Shown: positions 1-11,348, numbered from the stretch's first letter. The stretch: DNA of 64,000 nt from Nemophila menziesii (GCA_029959085.1 JARWIR010000002.1:64100154-64164153), one strand, 5' to 3'. Translations and numbers: made by a program. Notes: a model not told the origin generated them from the sequence alone.

Positions 1-1399
1 TAATTCACCGTGCAAGTTTATTATGAAGGCGATGGTTAATAGACTCCGACCGCTACTTGCTGAGAAGATTGGTCAGTGTCAAAGTAGCTTTTTGCCTGGA
101 TGATCTATTACTGATAATATAGTCCTTATACAAGAGGTAGATCATAGAATGCGTCACTTTAATGGAAAAACTGGTATCATGGCGGTAAAAATCGATCTCG
201 CTAAGGCTTACGATAAAATCCGATGGGAATTTATAGAAGATACAATAGTGAATTTCGGTTTTCCGGCTAGTTGGGTGTCGATTATTATGACAAGTATGGC
301 TGATAACGAGATGAAAATATTATGGAATGGGGAACCTCTTCCACCCTTTAAGCCTCATCGCGGTATAAGGCAAGGTGACCCACTTTCTCCATATATTTTT
401 ATATTATGCATGGAGCGCTCATCTATTTTGATACAAGAGTTGTGCGAAAACGGGAGTTGGAAACCAATTGTTTTGGGAAGAGGAGGTCCAAAGTTATCTC
501 ACCTATTTATTGCTGACGATCTGATATTGTTTTGTGAGGCTTCTTTATCGCAGGTCAATCTGTTACAGGAAATGCTTAATCTATTCTGTAATGAGGCTGG
601 CCAGACTATAAGTGCGGATAAATCACTTATTTACTTCTCTAGGAATACACCAGTGGCGCTACAAGAGGAATTAGCAGGTGTAAGTGGTTTCTGTTTAAGT
701 GATTCGTTTGGGAAGTACTTGGGAACTCATATTCATTTAGGGAGTTTACCAAAAGGCTTCTTCAAAAGTATCATGGAAAGAATGAGAGACAAGTTAGCGT
801 TATGGAAAGCGAAGACTCTCTCCCTTGCTGGACGGATTACTCTCTCCCAATCCGTTTTGTGCGCAATACCGACGTATCAAATGCAAGTAATGAAGTTTCC
901 GTTATATGTTTGTAAAGAGATTGATCGGATAGTGCAGAACTTTATTTGGGGGTCTTCGGACGAGAAAAGGAAAATACATTGGGTTGCGTGGGATAAGATA
1001 TGTCAATCGAAATCGAATGGAGGACTGGGTATCCGTGAGACGAGGTTGTTCAACTTGGCTTTATTGGCAAAACTCGGATGGAAAATACTTCAGAATCAGA
1101 AAGTTTCATGGGTGGACGTTTTTAAACATAAATACTTTAAGAACGACCTGTTTCAAAAGGAAGTTAAGGCTGGGGATTCTAGTATTTGTAATTCGATAAT
1201 GGCTGGTACAGAGGTGCTCCGTAATGGGGTCTTAGAGGAAGAAATAGCGGGTGCTCGGAGTTATAGGTGGGTGCATGAAACATCTGGGGCTTTTACTGTC
1301 AAATCAGCTTTCAAGAATATTGCAACACAAGTCCCTGACCTTTCGTTTTGCTGGGACAAAATTTGGAAACAAAGTGTTCACAGAAGATGCGAATTATGA
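1..1399 (+). pseudogene. LINE reverse transcriptase, broken ORF2 segment
   Basis: This encoded the RNA-dependent DNA polymerase that copies LINE RNA at a nicked target. Visible motifs are SSFLPG followed by a stop and then SITDN, the motif A region KIDLAKAYDKIRWEF (Asp in LAKAYD), the RGIRQGDPLSPYIF block, and the catalytic ADD in HLFIADDLILF. A thumb-like region with KYLGTHIH and TLSLAGRITL follows, then WVAWDKIC and GGLGIRETRLFN. The open stretch with an ATG runs 149-1399. It is only part of a longer ORF2, because the frame continues upstream across the TGA at 101. It ends through a frameshift inside the zf-RVT region, after KIWKQSV, and the reading moves to the next frame. Confidence 0.93.
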
Positions 1400-2549
1400 T
1401 GTGGAGACTAGTGCTTAACCGATTACCTACTGCAGTTAATCTTTATCGTAGGAATGTGATTGATAGTCCGAGTTGTGGAATATGTGGAACCAGCATTGAA
1501 GATGTGCAACATATTTTTCTTCGCTGCACAGTAGCTACTAAGCTATGGATCGAGTTAGGGCTTTTACCTTCAGATGCTGGTCCAGGTACAGCTCCTGCCG
1601 CGAGGACAGGTAGGACCTGTGATGTAGTAGAATTCTTGACAGCAGATTATGGAGTTAATAGTAGCGGAGCAGCAGCTTCTGGACTTTCGAGAGGATTGAT
1701 TAATACTCATTTATTAGCTTGGCAAACTGCTGTGGCCGCGGAACAAAATCTGCAGCAGATGGATGCTTCGCCGGCAGCTGGAGTGAAGGTGTGGGTGGAG
1801 AAAAATCTTGAGTCAGCTGATATGTATGGTGGTGTTGAGTGGAAAATGATATTTGTCGCCGCTTTAAGTATCATCTGGTCAAGACGGAATGAGGCGCTAT
1901 TCGAGAGTTTAAGTGCAACACCAAGGACTTTTGGGGTGAAAAATGAAGTCATACGATTAGCCTGTGAGTTTGTATCCGCTTGGGTCAAGGAATATGACGG
2001 AGGAATAATTAAATCGACAAAGATCGAACTAGTAAAATGGGTTAAACCAAAGAACAAACTGAAATTGAATGTGGATGGTTGCTATAATGTTGATATGGGA
2101 AGAGCGGGTATTGGCGGATTATTACGAGATGAAGAAGGTACTTTTATAGCTGCATTCTCCGGCCCGTGTATAATGGAGTCTCCCAATTATTCGGAAGTGT
2201 TAGATTTTCACTATGGACTGAGGTGGGCAGTAAGTAGAGGCATCAAAGGTTTACATGTTGAAACTGACTCCAGAGAACTTCACACGCTAGTGAAGGGCGG
2301 TAGTAATCTACGAGTTGGAATTGTCATATTGGGCGCGATTGTCGAATTATATTGAGAGATAACCCGGGCTTTGAGATGGATTGTATTTATAGGGAAGCAA
2401 ACGCCTGTGCGGACCTTTTAGCCAAGAGAGGAGCGTTATTGAATGGGGAACTGCAACTTTTGGTGGATCCTCCGGACTATCTTTGGAAAAACATTACTAG
2501 TGATAGGAGTGGTTACATGATTCCTAGACTAGTATTAGACCCTCTATGA
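1378..2549 (+). pseudogene. LINE zf-RVT finger and RNase H, frameshifted ORF2 tail
   Basis: This continues the LINE ORF2 in another frame. The zf-RVT motif is CGICGTSIEDVQHIFLRC followed by W. A plant-type RNase H (RVT_3 class) begins at about 2040, with catalytic Asp in LNVDGCY, Glu in NYSEVLDFHYGL and Asp in VETDSRELHTLV. A one-base frameshift near 2350 splits the domain, and the last part (CIYREANACADLLAKRG, final Asp) lies in the next frame up to the stop at 2547-2549. An RNase H after the finger is typical of several plant L1 lineages. The frame from about 1348 opens only with a TTG codon, as expected for an internal piece of ORF2. Confidence 0.9.
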
Positions 2550-2609
2550 GGGGTTAGTTGTTTATTTAAACTTCGGCTTTTAGCCTCTGATGTATGCAAA
2601 AAAAAAATC

Positions 2610-3170
2610 AAAATAAATGATATATACGCCATATTTTATTTCTTTTTAAATAATATTTATCTATAGACTGAAATACCCATGATATTTTTTTGGAATACAT
2701 ATGAGAGCCACTTTGGACTCAAAATGATTTTGACTTCAATAAGATTCGATCACGGGATCTTTTAGTCTCTACGAAGTAGCCTAACCACTAGACCAACTAT
2801 TGATCTTTTAATTAATTATATTATAAAAATATAGAAAAAATATTAATAACTAAATCAAATTAAAAATAGAAAACAAAATATAATTCTCCACCCGTTCACG
2901 CTTAGCCAGCATAAGCATTCAAATAAAAAAAAATCATGTACTATAGATGAAGAACATTCCGAAAAAAACATGTAGAAGAGCTTAAGGTTTTGTTGTTTTA
3001 ATCCAAAAGATTTAAATTTTTTCACAAGAGAAGCATCCTCTTTTCTGCAAATCTAGAACTTTGTTTACAAAACCTAAAAGAAGAAGCGTGCGACTATCAT
3101 CTTCCTGTTTCTATTCAACAAGTTCATAGCTTACATCCCATTCAATGGATCGGAGTTTCAAATTTTAAAC
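2610..3170. other. Intergenic DNA between LINE and minisatellite
   Basis: AT-rich sequence with no coding region I can support. It holds the tRNA-like fragment described separately. The stretch from about 2880 to 3170 has no recognisable element. Confidence 0.6.
2741..2795 (-). repeat. tRNA-like fragment, possible SINE head
   Basis: On the minus strand TGGTCTAGTGG (2785-2795) fits the Pol III A-box consensus, and about 33 bp further on GATCGAATCTT (2741-2751) is a B box with two mismatches. The spacing and the phrase CTAGTGGTTAGGCTAC are typical of tRNA-derived SINE heads. No cloverleaf or SINE tail was established, so this may be a decayed tRNA pseudogene. Confidence 0.45.
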
Positions 3171-5350
3171 TCATACAATTCGTAATTCCTTCTTTTGCAA
3201 TTAATAATTCATTCTTTATGGTTCGTAATTCCTTCATTCTTTTTCGGTTCGTAATTCCCTCCATTATATTGTAACGTAATTCCCTCCTTAATATTTTGTA
3301 ATTCCTTCTTTACGGTTCGTGATTCTCTCTTTTATAGTTCGTAATTCCTTCTTTTACGGTTCATAATTCAATTTTTTACGGTTCGTAATTCTTTATTTAA
3401 CAATTCGTAATTCCTTTTATAACGATTCGTAATTCCTTCTTTTACAGTTCGTAATTTCTTCTTTTACGGTTCGTAATTCATTCTTTTACAGTCCGTAATT
3501 TCTTATTTTACGGTTCGCAATTCCTTCTTTTACGCTTCGTAATTCCTTCTTTAATAGTTCGTAATTTCTTCTTTTACGGTTCGTAATTCTTATTTATGGT
3601 TCGTAATCCCTTCTTTTACGATTCGTAATCCCTTCTTCTACGGTTCGTAATTCCTTCTTTTACAGTTCGTAATTCCTTCTTAATGGTTCGTAATTCCTTC
3701 TTTAGTATTTCGTAATTCCTTCATTAACAGTTCGTAATTGCTTCTTTACGATTCGTAAATCCTTCTTTTATAGTTCGTAATTCCTTCTTTTATAGTTCGT
3801 AATTCCTTCTTTTATTATCCGTAATTCCTTTTTTAATAGTTCGTAATTCCTTCTTTTATAGCTCGTAATTTCTTCTTTAGTGGTTCCTATTCCTTCTTTA
3901 ACAGTTCGTAATTCCGTCTTTAACGGTCCATAATTCCTTCTTTAACGGTTCATAATTTCTTCTTTAACGGTTCGTAATTCCTTCTTTAATGGTACTTAAT
4001 TTCTTCTTTAACGGATCGTAATTCCTTCATTAACAGTTCGTAATTCCTTCATTAAATTCCTTCTTTAACGGTTCGTAATTCCTTCATTAACGGTTCGTAA
4101 TTCCTTCTTTAACGGTTCGTAATTCCTTCATTAACAGTTTGTAATTCCTTCTTTAACCGTTCATAATTCCTTCTTTAAATATTCGTAAGTCCTTCTTTAA
4201 CGGTCCATAATTCCTTCTTCAACAGTCCGAAACATTTTATTTAACGGTCCGTAATTCCTTAATTAACTGTCCGTAATTCCTTCATTAACAGTTCGTAATT
4301 CCTTCATTAACGGTTCGTAATTCCTTCTTTAACAGTTTGTAATTCATTCATTAACGGTTCGTAATTCCTTCATTAACGCTGCGTAATTCCTTCATTAACA
4401 GTTCGTAATTCCTTCATTAATCGTTTGTAATTTCTTCTTTAACACTTTGTAATTCCTTCATTAACAGTTCGGGATTCCTTCTTTAACGGTTCGTAATTGC
4501 TTCATTAACAGGTTCGTAATTCCTTCATTAACGGTGCGTAATTCCTTCATTAACGGTTCGTAATTCCTTCATTAACCGTTCGTAATTCCTTCTTTAACAC
4601 TTCGTAATTCCTTAATTAACAGTTCGTAATTTCTTCTTCAACGGTTCGTAATTCCTTCATTAACATTTCGTAATTCTTTCATTAACGGTTCGTCATTCTT
4701 TCTTTTAATGGTTCGTAATTCCTTCTTTAATGGTTCGTAATTCCTTCATTAACCGTTCGTAATTCCTTCATTAACAGTTTGTAATTCCTTCATTAACATT
4801 TTGCAATTCCTTCACTAACGGTTCGTAATTCCTTCATTAACGGTTCATAATTCCTTCTTTAACGGTTCGTAATTACTTCATTAACAATTCGTAATTCCTT
4901 CTTTAACGGTTCGTAATTCCTTCAATAACCTTTCGTAATTCCTACATTAACCGTTGTAATTCCTTCATTAACCGATTGTAATTCCTTCATTAACATTTCG
5001 TAATTCCTTCATTAATATTTTGTACCTCCTTCATTAACTGTTCGTAACTCCTTCATCAACGGTTCGTAATTCCTTCTTTAACGGTTTGTAATTCCTTCAT
5101 TAACGGTTCGTAATTCCTTCATTAACGGTTCGTAATACCTTCATTAACCGTTTGTAATTCCTTCTTTTACGATTCGTAATTCCATCTTTTACGGTTCGTA
5201 ATTTCTCTATTAGTAGTTCGTAATTCCTTCTTTAACAGTTAAGAATTCCTTCTTTAACGGTTCGTAATTCTGCCTTTATCAGGTCGTAATTACTTATTTA
5301 ACGGTTCGTAATTCTGCCTTTATCGGGTCGTAATTACTTATTTAACGGTT
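3171..5350. repeat. 22-bp minisatellite, about 99 copies
   Basis: Tandem array with consensus TTCGTAATTCCTTCWTTAAC followed by GG (22 bp). Sub-variants follow one another: units with CTTTTAC dominate about 3300-3850, CTTTAAC about 3880-4060, CATTAAC about 4060-5150, and mixed units then run to the end. Such blocks are what unequal exchange or slippage produces. The array ends directly against an Athila-like LTR that has lost roughly its first 90 bp. There are no unique spacers between units, so this is not a CRISPR-like array. Confidence 0.96.
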
Positions 5351-6821
5351 CGTTCGCAGGGACGGTATCGTTAACTACAATGCTTATCAAGTAATGATTA
5401 ATTGCACTTATGAAAGCAGTAAATGATTTGATAATTGTTTGTTGGTTTTTACTAATCCTAATTATTAAAGACTAATGTAAAAATGCAAATAACTAACTAG
5501 ACGCAAGGAAATAAAGGTGAGACGCAAATATGAGCAGGCAGTACTTGTGAGACGCAAGATTTCTCCTAACTCTATTTCATTCCATACGTTGTTTAAGGGA
5601 CAAATTGGTCAATTAACATAGGTCGGGATTCGGGAATCTTCGTACCCCCGTCAGGGTGGACTACGAAGCTATTCTAGGGTGTCACAAACCCCGTCAGGGT
5701 GATTATGATCCACTTTCGAATGATTAAGCTAAAATACCCTATTGGCCATAAGATTAATTACGCTCGTCAGAGTCAAATAATTTCTATCCTATATTCTGTA
5801 ATTAATTCCGTATCTAAACCCCCTGTCAAGATGGTCCACACGCCACTATGTGGAATAGCTTAGATACTAATACATGTTATTAATTAGCTACTTTAAGAAC
5901 AGTAAATAATCACAAATTACAGAAACATGTAAAAGACTCAATTTGAATTAAATTACTGAAATCCCAAATCCAATCACATGAAATAAAACAAAGGAGGGAT
6001 TAACCCATTACGCGTTCACTAGTACTAAATGGATTTAGCTCATGCTAATTGAAAATAAAACTAAATTAAAACTAATTGAACTCATAATGTATTACAGAAA
6101 TAAAAATAAGAAAAACCTAATTTCCGGAATTAGATTCGGCTGTGAATGGAGATATAAACACTCTCCAACTCTTCAGCTTTCTTCTGCTTCCTTCGTTGAC
6201 TTCTCTCTGATGTTTTTTTCTTGTAGAATATAAGTTGTGTGTAAAATAGAAGTCAAAACCTCTTTTTATAAGGTGAAAAAACGGACTTGGACCTAGCTGA
6301 TAAGTTAAATGAAATATTAAAGGCCCAAGTCCATTATCTAAGCCCAAAATCCCGTAACTGCTGCACTACCTCCACTAAAACAGCTCTAGCCGATTCGTTA
6401 TAACTCCGATTGACCTCAAATCACTTGCTAAATTCCGTAACTCGATAAGGAACATAATCTCTTCAAAGGTCAGTGGCTAAATCAACTCGCAAGTGCCTCG
6501 AAATCAGCAATCTTTGGCCTGTTTTCCAGATTTGTAGCTTCAAAATATAGTTTTCGGGATTTATCTTCAAGCTTTGACTCCATATCACGATCTTTGACTT
6601 TCTTCTCGGATTCCCCTCCTAGCTAATATTCAAAACCTACAAACTTTCCACTAAAATACACAAGATTACGCGCAAAAGTTTAATAAATAAAAAATACTAG
6701 AAAATAAAGAGGAAATTCGGAATATTGCATTTTTAGTCCTAAAGTCTATCATAGTGATTAAATAAACATAAAAAATGATGTCTCCCGAGGGTCTAAAATA
6801 AGAACGATTAGGGAGACATCA
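5351..6821 (-). repeat. 3' LTR of element D, truncated
   Basis: Similar to the LTRs of A and B over its length, including the series of CCCGTCAGGGT motifs (5649, 5692, 5765). It ends with GGGAGACATCA at 6821, so in sense orientation it starts TGATGTCTCCC. A TATA box (TATAAAAA, minus, 6263-6270) probably marks the promoter. The LTR 3' end, about 90 bp in the homologues, is replaced by the 22-bp array. The polypurine tract (TGGGGGTCT, minus) lies immediately next to it at 6822-6835. Confidence 0.87.
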
Positions 6822-8293
6822 AGACCCCCAACTTAAATCTTTGTCGTCCCGACAAAGTAAAACAAAACAAAACAAAGGGGTAGAAGTACACGCGGGGACA
6901 AATAGAAGCTAGCAAATACACCTAAAGCAATTCTCAAAACAAATCTCATATAGCGAACCCTAGAAATTAATATACACATACATTTATAATACAAAATCGA
7001 ACATAAATAATCTCAATCATAAAATTAAATTTGCAATACTTGAAGGTTACACTTGTACTCATCTTTGTATGATGGCTATAGGGTGTTCCTCAATCCTAAA
7101 TCGCTTTGAACGCTCCACCTAGTATATTCCCTATCAACAGAATCATAAATTCACTATGCACTTAGGAATCACGAGGTCTTTATGGTTTTAATATTGGCTT
7201 AAGGACGGTGTGGATATATATATTTGGTAAATTTGAAGTGAGCTTTTGGCTCTCTCCTCACTTACCATCAACAAATGTCCTCGAGCTTGAGTTTACGCTA
7301 AAAAATGTTCTCAGTCACCCATTTACGCAACAATTTAGCGTCCCATGTCAACCCATTACAAATAAGATGATTTTTCAGAAAATTCCACTTTGCCGGATGT
7401 TTATTCTTTCTTATTTTCCTTTTCTTTTCTCTTTTTTTTTGTGTACAGTTGCAAACCGGGTTCCCGGTTTTTGCGGGGGTTCCCGGTTCCTACTGTAATG
7501 GAATTTCGACTTTTTATTTTTTTTCTTTCTTTTTCATTTCTTTCAATCCCGACAAAGGGTTACAATAAGTATAATCATCAGAAATTGTGCTACAATCATA
7601 AACACATACATCCCTTCCCAATAAATTCCCCATAAGTGGACCCACCACCCCAAATTCAAGCTCGAGACATGTCTCAGGATCGTGATTCAAGTACGGGTCA
7701 TATGGTCATGCCTAATAATCTAAGGGATAATGGGATTATATCGTGGCTACAAAAGAAAAGGCTAAAGGCTCAAAGTGGGCTAAGACGGATAAAATTAATA
7801 TAAGGGATAGAAGGCTAAAAAGGTTACAAATGGCTAACAAAGAACTGCCCCTATCATTTTCCTAAGTACATAGCTTGTCTTTAGTTCATATCTAGGCGGG
7901 TTCTCTACTAATTAGGATTTCACGTTCTACACACCAAACACATTCCTTAAGTACAAGCTTACTTCATTTGCATTGTTCATTAATTTTTCCTATCAATTAC
8001 CTACGTTTGCATGCAATTCTAAATGCGTTTTATATCAATCCCTAAAGTCCACTATTTACTATCATATATTTATCGAAAGTATGCTTAAAAGGGATATTTA
8101 AAATCTTCTACAGTCAAACGCAACTCCAAAATTTATTTTACTGAAAGCAAATAAAACATATAACACATGAAAATTGGGATGAGGCAACGAACCCCACCCC
8201 AAACTCAAAAATGAGTCGTGTCTCCACGACTCGAAAAAGACTCAAAGCAAATAAACTAATCTACACTAAGAAGGAAGGATTAGAAAACGAATC
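6822..8293 (-). other. 3' noncoding region of element D with polypurine tract
   Basis: No gene. It is colinear with the 3' region of element A (19864-21320): the polypurine tract, a GTCGTCCCGACAAAG palindrome near 6841, and the block beginning CTAGGAATCACGAGG (here CTTAGGAATCACGAGG). One CCGGGTTCCCGG palindrome lies near 7458. Polypurine-like TTTGGGGTGG motifs (minus) occur at 7645-7660 and 8192-8209. Confidence 0.7.
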
Positions 8294-9628
8294 TTAACCA
8301 GCGCGTGGCTGGTTACCGGTGTTGCGTTCTGGACCCTTATCTCGCGTAAGAACATCATAGATTGCGTTTTGAAGTGTGTTCACGCCAAGTACTAAATTTC
8401 GGATAAGGTCCAGCTCTTTTGTAACGTTTCCTAAAGTAGCAATCATCTTCTCTTGATTCTCTTCCAACACCCTAATTTTGGATTCCAACTCTGGGTCGTT
8501 CTTTGCCTTCTTCTTTGGTGGAGGAGCTCTAGGAGATTTCACAGCTCGTGTTGCTTCATCATGGATATTCTGAATTGTACTTAATGCCATGCTTACTCCA
8601 AATGTAACCCCGTCACTCTCTGCGTTCCTACGCGGGACTTTTGCGTCTAGGCACATAGTAGTGATAGTACAAGGAAACTTGAGATTTTGTTGTTTCATTG
8701 GAGCTTTCGCGAATTCCATGATGGTTTCAAAAATAATTCGAGCAACATTCATAGGTTTCTCCTTAATAACACACTTGATAAAAATTATATGTTCCTTCTT
8801 CAACTCGGATGTGTGTTTAATTCCAAAGAATGTAGGGATTATGAAACGAGACCAAACCTTAGCACGAGGTGTTAAATTACTGCTGTAAAATTGTCCAGGA
8901 TACCTTTCTCCTTCTGGAATTGGGCTAGCCCCATTAATAAGCATAGTTCCCCAAAGGGATTCATAATCTAAAGACAGATCTTTAAGGGATTCTTGGAATG
9001 GACATTGTCCAGTAAAGTTGGGTAATTTTAATGATTTTCGAATAAGTTCAACAAAAAAGGGAACTACCTTTTTGCGAATTTCGATTGCCTCACGGGAAAG
9101 GGCTAAACCTTCATAAAATTCTCGCACAAAGGTAGGAATATACTCAAGCTTCCGTTCTCTCAATTCTTTCCAACCAAACTTGTCACAAGCAACAACATAA
9201 TCTTTATAAGCACTACTCATAATACCATTAGGGAGGTCCATCTCCTCACCAAACTTCAAAAATTCAATTCTATCACGAACCTGACCATTCCAAGAAGTGT
9301 AGACCCTCTTTGGCTTATGGACACACATCTTTCTACGCGGGGGTTTCTGTTGAACTGGTACTTCCGGAATTTCTTGTTCGCTCTCATCCTCAATTTCTTT
9401 TTCAATCTCATCTTCATGTTCTTCCTCACTTTCTGGTTCATCAATTAATCTTCTCTTCTTCGGATTAGTCTGACCTGTGATTTCTTTTCTTTTGGTAGCA
9501 AGCTTAACCTCTTCAGTCTTGCGTTTAGGATGCGAATCAGGAATATCAATAGCTTGTTCTTGAGTACCACCAATGGTGGTTCTCTTTCTAGGAGCAGTTC
9601 TTCGAAAATCACCGGTTCTATTAGTCAT
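8294..9628 (-). CDS. Env-position ORF of Athila-like element D, putative plant transposon protein family
   Basis: Intact 444-aa ORF between integrase and 3' LTR, where Athila-type elements carry an extra, often called env-like, gene. From memory its core (for example FVREFYEGLALSREAIE, SLWGTMLINGASPIPEG and RAKVWSRFIIPTFF) fits the plant family named putative plant transposon protein; the function is unknown. The N-terminal 100 or so residues are basic then strongly acidic, with NPKKRR as a possible nuclear signal. The C-terminus has a helical, coiled-coil-like stretch around LESKIRVLEENQEKMIATL. I chose the ATG at 9628: the open frame extends seven codons further only with a TTG, and that extension encodes the reiterated polypurine-like motif. 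I see no signal peptide or clear membrane span, so a true envelope role is not supported by the sequence. Confidence 0.8.
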   Translation of the reverse strand: MTNRTGDFRRTAPRKRTTIGGTQEQAIDIPDSHPKRKTEEVKLATKRKEITGQTNPKKRRLIDEPESEEEHEDEIEKEIEDESEQEIPEVPVQQKPPRRKMCVHKPKRVYTSWNGQVRDRIEFLKFGEEMDLPNGIMSSAYKDYVVACDKFGWKELRERKLEYIPTFVREFYEGLALSREAIEIRKKVVPFFVELIRKSLKLPNFTGQCPFQESLKDLSLDYESLWGTMLINGASPIPEGERYPGQFYSSNLTPRAKVWSRFIIPTFFGIKHTSELKKEHIIFIKCVIKEKPMNVARIIFETIMEFAKAPMKQQNLKFPCTITTMCLDAKVPRRNAESDGVTFGVSMALSTIQNIHDEATRAVKSPRAPPPKKKAKNDPELESKIRVLEENQEKMIATLGNVTKELDLIRNLVLGVNTLQNAIYDVLTRDKGPERNTGNQPRAG

Positions 9629-9910
9629 CTCTTTCCACCCCAAACTCAAAACTTCAAATAGTGAGAAGCTAGAGAAAAGCTTAGAACTTTGATGTTTTGA
9701 GGTTTAGGAGTTGAAGATTAAGGTGGAATATGAGATGGATAATGGTTAATTGATGTGGGAGAAGTAAGAATTGGGTTTAATTTAATAATTGGGTGAAGAA
9801 CAATATTGGTGAAAAACTAAGGATTTGATGATATTTTGGAGAGAAGGTGGGTTGATTCTATGTTAATGTGATGAAAGAGGGTAGGAGTTGATGGTTTTTA
9901 TAGGTTTTGA
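9629..9910 (-). promoter_or_regulatory. Probable internal promoter and leader for the env-position ORF
   Basis: On the minus strand a TATA box (CCTATAAAAACC, core 9895-9902) is followed by about 260 nt of C/A/T-rich leader with few G residues, leading to the ATG at 9628. This composition looks like a plant 5' UTR. Elements B (26799-26806) and C (12361-12368) have TATA boxes with similar leaders in the equivalent place. A polypurine-like tract lies at 9635-9650, just before the ATG. Confidence 0.5.
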
Positions 9911-10018
9911 TGATGATTTTCGGAGGTTGGAAAGTTATGGGAGCCTTTTTGGTAAAAACTTGCAGAAGAGGCTAAGGAAAAGTAGGTCAAAAAGGCAAAA
10001 CCGCCTCATCACAGAGGA

Positions 10019-10510
10019 AACCGGGTTCCCGGTTTCGCGTCGCTGTGTCGGCGCGAAAAATTACTTAATCAATTTTTTTTTACCTCAGACGCAAAAATTG
10101 GCTGGACCCCAAAACGCTGGGTCAGAAAATTCACCTCACGAAACCGGGTACCCGGTTTGTGCAAAACCAGGGCCCCGGTTCGTGTCGACAGCGCGAGTGG
10201 AGACGCAGGCACGAGATGCAGCAGATGGCGGGACCCAAGACGCTGGGTCAGAAAATTTTGAAATTCTACAGCTCCAAAACCGGGTTCCCGGTTTGCGTCG
10301 ATGGCACAGGTGGAGACGCAACACGAGACGCAACAAAGGGCTGACCCCAAAACGCTGGGTCAGATCTTTCGAATTTTTCAGCTCACGAAACCGGGTACCC
10401 GGTTTGTGCAAAACCAGGGCCCCGGTTCTTGTCGACTTCGCGAACCAAGACGCCAACCTCTCGCGTGTGGAGGGTTGGTTACAGCGTTGAAACCGGGTTC
10501 CCGGTTTTCC
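10019..10510. repeat. Palindrome cluster and about 121-bp direct repeats in D spacer
   Basis: AAACCGGGTACCCGGTTT is a perfect 18-bp palindrome at 10141-10158 and again at 10388-10405. The near-palindrome AAACCGGGTTCCCGGTTT occurs near 10019, 10276 and 10488, and GGGCCCCGG follows two of them. The palindromes sit in about three diverged direct repeats of roughly 121 bp, each starting ACGCTGGGTCAGA (about 10110, 10231, 10353). Because the motifs read the same on both strands, they open spurious reading frames on both strands. Confidence 0.9.
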
Positions 10511-10740
10511 CCTGGAAAACCAACCCTTTTTCTTCTATTTTCCACCTTTCGACCCCAAACTCATGACCTTTTTACCCCTAAAATCATCAAAAACAACTAC
10601 CCTTCCTTATTTCTTAATAATAAACACTAAATTTATGAAAATTAAAATAATTTACACTACGAAAATTAAAAATTCAAACTAATATACAATGAATTGGCTT
10701 TTGTTTAACGTCGTTAAGCTCGACGGGTTACCTCACGCTT

Positions 10741-11348
10741 CTAAGGAGCTTCGAGGAGATACATGACCTCCCCGGGATGTGGATCTTCCAAGCGGTTGGT
10801 ATCTTCACCTCCATGGTATATCTTTAAACGATGACCGTTCACCATGAAGGTGAGGTTCTCAAGAGGATGTTCTATTTCTATCACCCCATGAGGTGTAACT
10901 TTGGTCACAATGTATGGACCCGACCATTTAGACCTTAACTTACCCGGATAATTGCTGAACTTTGAGTTATACTTCAATACTTTTTGACCCACTTCAAAGT
11001 TCTTCACACGAATCCGATTGTCATGCCATTTCTTAGTGTTTTCTTTGTAGAGTTTAGCATTTTCATAGGCATTCAATCGGAATTCATCAAGTTCGTTAAG
11101 CTTCATCATACGATTCTCTCCGGCTAAGGTAGGATCTAAGTTCAACTACGCAATTGCCCAATAGGCACCCATTTCAACCTCAAGAGGTAAGTGACAAGCC
11201 TTACCATACACCATACGATACGGAGACGCACCAACTGGAGTTTTGAACGCAGCACGATAGGCCCACAACGCGTCATCTAACTTCATCGACCAATCTCTTC
11301 TTGTAGGACCAACAGTCTTATCTAAGATTGACTTTACTTCACGATTGG
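10741..11348 (-). pseudogene. pol: Athila-like integrase, C-terminal part, with a stop
   Basis: On the minus strand [39 protein letters not shown] and [12 protein letters not shown] give the end of the integrase core. A TAG at about 11147 follows WAIA. The open stretch 10741-11145 then carries the C-terminal domain, with AYENAKLYKENTKKWHD, FEVGQKVLKYNSKF, GKLRSKWSGPYIVTKVTPHG and FMVNGHRLKIY. Integrase inserts the element's cDNA into chromosomes. The catalytic DDE core is absent, because the sequence ends at the inverted junction with element C. Confidence 0.9.

Larger units (their letters stand above)
1..2609 (+). mobile_element. LINE (L1-like non-LTR retrotransposon), 5' part outside window, decayed
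   Basis: The window opens inside the reverse transcriptase of a plant L1-type LINE. The order is reverse transcriptase, zf-RVT zinc finger, plant-type RNase H, short 3' UTR and an A-run at 2598-2607. The element is dead: there is an in-frame TGA at 101-103 where the family normally has Arg (a CGA to TGA change fits CpG decay), a frameshift near 1375-1385 and another near 2345-2355. The 5' end, including ORF1 and the endonuclease, lies before the window. The family is clear from the motifs; the exact subfamily was not determined. Confidence 0.93.
5351..11348 (-). mobile_element. Athila-like Ty3/gypsy element D, 3' half only
   Basis: Minus-strand element read from high to low coordinate: integrase remnant, spacer with palindromes, internal promoter region, env-position ORF, 3' noncoding region, polypurine tract and 3' LTR. 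Gag, protease, RT and the 5' LTR are missing. It is truncated at both ends: by the minisatellite inside the LTR at about 5350, and by a head-to-head junction with element C at about 11349. It is assigned to Athila-like elements from the integrase sequence, the env-position ORF and LTR similarity to elements A and B. Confidence 0.88.

Noticed and set aside
1707..2057. Minus-strand 116-aa frame inside the LINE
   Set aside because: Antisense shadow of the zf-RVT/RNase H coding frame.
3171..5350. CRISPR-like array
   Set aside because: 22-bp units are contiguous without unique spacers, and the DNA is plant nuclear sequence. It is a minisatellite.
7208..7635. Frames of 81-96 aa rich in Phe, Ser and Leu
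   Set aside because: They translate pyrimidine-rich tracts in the element D 3' noncoding region; homologous tracts in A and B have different frames.
8294..9649. Treating the env-position ORF as a viral envelope gene
   Set aside because: No signal peptide, fusion peptide or transmembrane helix is visible; only its position resembles env.
10069..10630. Overlapping frames of 93-200 aa on both strands near the palindromes
   Set aside because: Generated by CCGGG palindromes and 121-bp repeats; the same peptide appears on opposite strands and no domain is seen.
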